The notes under the pieces were generated by a model. It saw nothing but the letters and a program-made list of their open reading frames with translations. It had not been told where the DNA came from and made no database searches. The translations under genes and the position numbers were made by a program. From the NCBI RefSeq assembly GCF_001375535.1, contig NZ_LN831197.1, positions 2,726,099-2,790,098 of the forward strand: a DNA stretch of 64,000 nucleotides, given 5' to 3'. This DNA is from Bacillus niameyensis (GTDB taxonomy: Bacteria; Bacillota; Bacilli; Bacillales; Bacillaceae_C). Position 1 is the stretch's first letter, and each line of letters begins with the position of its first letter. Below, one piece after another: positions 62,716 to 64,000 of the stretch.

Positions 62716-63840
62716 TTAAAAGGATATTCTTGACTTCTTTGTTTGAAAGTCTATGTCTTGATAATAAGTATTTTTTACGAGCAAGTTCGGACCTAGACAT
62801 TTGACAGCTGGACAATGGCAGTTAAGCGAGTTTGCCGTCTTGCTCTCCATCCATTTCGAAAAGGCATCTGGTAATGTAGTTGTTTCAATATTCCCAAGCG
62901 AAGGTTCATCTCCGAAGTCCGTCACAATTACTTCCCCTGTAAAAATATTCACATTGAGGCGTGAGCGTCCATCAGGATCATTTCGAGTTGTCACATTTGG
63001 CGCTTTATAAAGACGCTTAAGCAGTTCCAAGTCTTCTTCCGATGCACTGCATGGATAAAAGGGTAATGTCCCAAACATCATCCAAATATTTTTATTATGA
63101 TAATCAAGTAATCTATTAATACCTTGCCTAATCTCATTCAATGACAATGTTTCTAGAGTGCTAGCAAAATCTACAGGATACATAGGGTGAATTTCATGGC
63201 GAGCACATCCCATTTCAACAACTTCTTGGTGAATTTTTTCTAAATGAGGAAACGTCCGTTTATTTAACATCGTTTCAGCGGCAACTAATACTCCAGTCTT
63301 TGATAAAGCTTTGGCATTTTCGAACATTTGCGCTAATAGCTTTGCTCGAGTTTCCTTAGAAGGCTTCCTCTCCATATTCGCAAATCCTGTTTCAGTAAAC
63401 TCGTCAACAGTCCCCCAGTTATGAGAAATATGCATAACATCCAAATAAGGAATAATCGATTCATATCGTTCGTAAGGTAGAGTCAAATTAGAGTTAACTT
63501 GCGTTCGAACACCGCGTTTATGTGCGTATTCCAGCAAAGGTTTCACATATTCTCTGACAGACCTCTTCGACATCATCGGCTCTCCGCCCGTTATACTCAA
63601 TGTGCGCAGATGTGGAATTTCCTCCAATCGCTTAAGGAGCAAATCAATAGGCAGTGCCTCCGGGTCTCTGCTCTGCAACTGATACCCGACAGCACAATGG
63701 GCACAACGCATATTACATAATGTCGTTGTTGTAAATTCAATATTTGATAAAACCATACTACCATGCTCTTCAACATCCATATACGCTTCCCATGGATCAT
63801 AAGAGGGTGATATAGGTGTTAATGTTTCTTTGAGACTCAT
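62716..63840 (-). CDS. yfkAB: Radical SAM protein YfkAB
   Basis: A 374-residue radical SAM enzyme with the iron-sulphur motif CNMRCAHC (CxxxCxxC) near residue 45 and GGEP in SITGGEPMM. The C-terminus carries CHCPAVKC, the CxCxxxxC motif that defines the YfkAB group. Both parts are fused in one frame here. The substrate is unknown; the extra cysteines may bind a second cluster. AAAGGA precedes ATG. Upstream of it, to the window end, no gene was recognised. Confidence 0.92.
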   Translation of the reverse strand: MSLKETLTPISPSYDPWEAYMDVEEHGSMVLSNIEFTTTTLCNMRCAHCAVGYQLQSRDPEALPIDLLLKRLEEIPHLRTLSITGGEPMMSKRSVREYVKPLLEYAHKRGVRTQVNSNLTLPYERYESIIPYLDVMHISHNWGTVDEFTETGFANMERKPSKETRAKLLAQMFENAKALSKTGVLVAAETMLNKRTFPHLEKIHQEVVEMGCARHEIHPMYPVDFASTLETLSLNEIRQGINRLLDYHNKNIWMMFGTLPFYPCSASEEDLELLKRLYKAPNVTTRNDPDGRSRLNVNIFTGEVIVTDFGDEPSLGNIETTTLPDAFSKWMESKTANSLNCHCPAVKCLGPNLLVKNTYYQDIDFQTKKSRISF

Positions 63841-64000
63841 TTAACAAACGTCCTTTTCCTTTAAAATATATTCTATTTAAAGCTATGTATGAAAATGATG
63901 GACTATCACTATGGATGCCATTTATAAGGGAATCAAGCATAATAAATCGAGACTGAGGAATTGCTGGTCGAGATTGTGACTCAACTTATAGGAATATCCG

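Overview
The window looks like a chromosomal stretch from a Bacillus-like member of the Bacillaceae. The DNA is AT-rich, Shine-Dalgarno sites are strong (AGGAGG, GGAGGTG) and often precede TTG or GTG starts, and both T-box leaders and intrinsic terminators are common. Recognisable Firmicute families include YfkAB, DUF2161, DUF402, DUF3895, YxjG/YxjH-type MetE, and a second MetRS and a type-2 IleRS. No rRNA, tRNA, CRISPR array or intact transposase was found.

Region 0-14.5 kb: a TetR-controlled drug-export-type ABC cassette with two operators, a DinB protein, an Nramp-fold transporter lacking the metal-binding motifs, a methyltransferase, an Rpn/PD-(D/E)XK protein with a decayed second copy nearby, an SDR, a winged-helix replication-like protein, a VanR/VanS/VanY-like operon without vanHAX, a Nudix hydrolase, an MCP and another methyltransferase.

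Region 14.5-30.2 kb: two envelope-stress modules. The first is a large membrane kinase plus regulator (regulator start codon apparently ATC) and a divergently spaced lipoprotein/ABC-2 operon. Both promoters carry the same 11-bp-phased CTTAAGAAA direct repeat, and long arrays of degenerate ~21-bp repeats lie just upstream. The second is a five-gene operon (ATPase, two permeases, regulator, kinase) with its own 11-bp-phased TATAAAG repeat. Between them lie a 3-hydroxyacyl-CoA dehydrogenase, an IS605-like relic with RNA-like structure, a papain-like hydrolase and a SAP-domain protein.

Region 30.2-42.8 kb: HAD, acetyltransferase (one frameshifted) and DinB genes, then a T-box-regulated second MetRS (specifier ATG), an SDR, a five-copy 52-bp array of hairpin units, and a type-2 IleRS behind a leader with specifier ATC. 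Next comes an ECF sigma/anti-sigma pair in which both genes are broken, then Uma2 and PspC genes.

Region 42.8-64 kb: a start-less histidine phosphatase next to an unrelated gene tail, DUF2161, UbiB-like kinase, DUF3895 and DUF402 genes, an AbrB-family membrane protein, ung, and a scar of an old tandem duplication (partial metE and abrB copies around a lipoprotein gene). A truncated DinG-type helicase follows. Then an rsgA paralog sits behind a 25-codon leader ORF and a perfect intrinsic terminator, followed by metE, small hydrolases, a class C serine hydrolase, FabH, PlsC, an MDR oxidoreductase and YfkAB.

A theme is defence against antibiotics that hit the envelope or translation: exporters, two lantibiotic-type sensing modules, VanY, alternative MetRS and IleRS, and an attenuated ribosome GTPase. 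This is inference from family membership and regulation, not a demonstrated function. Several broken genes and junctions show the region is actively eroding and rearranging.
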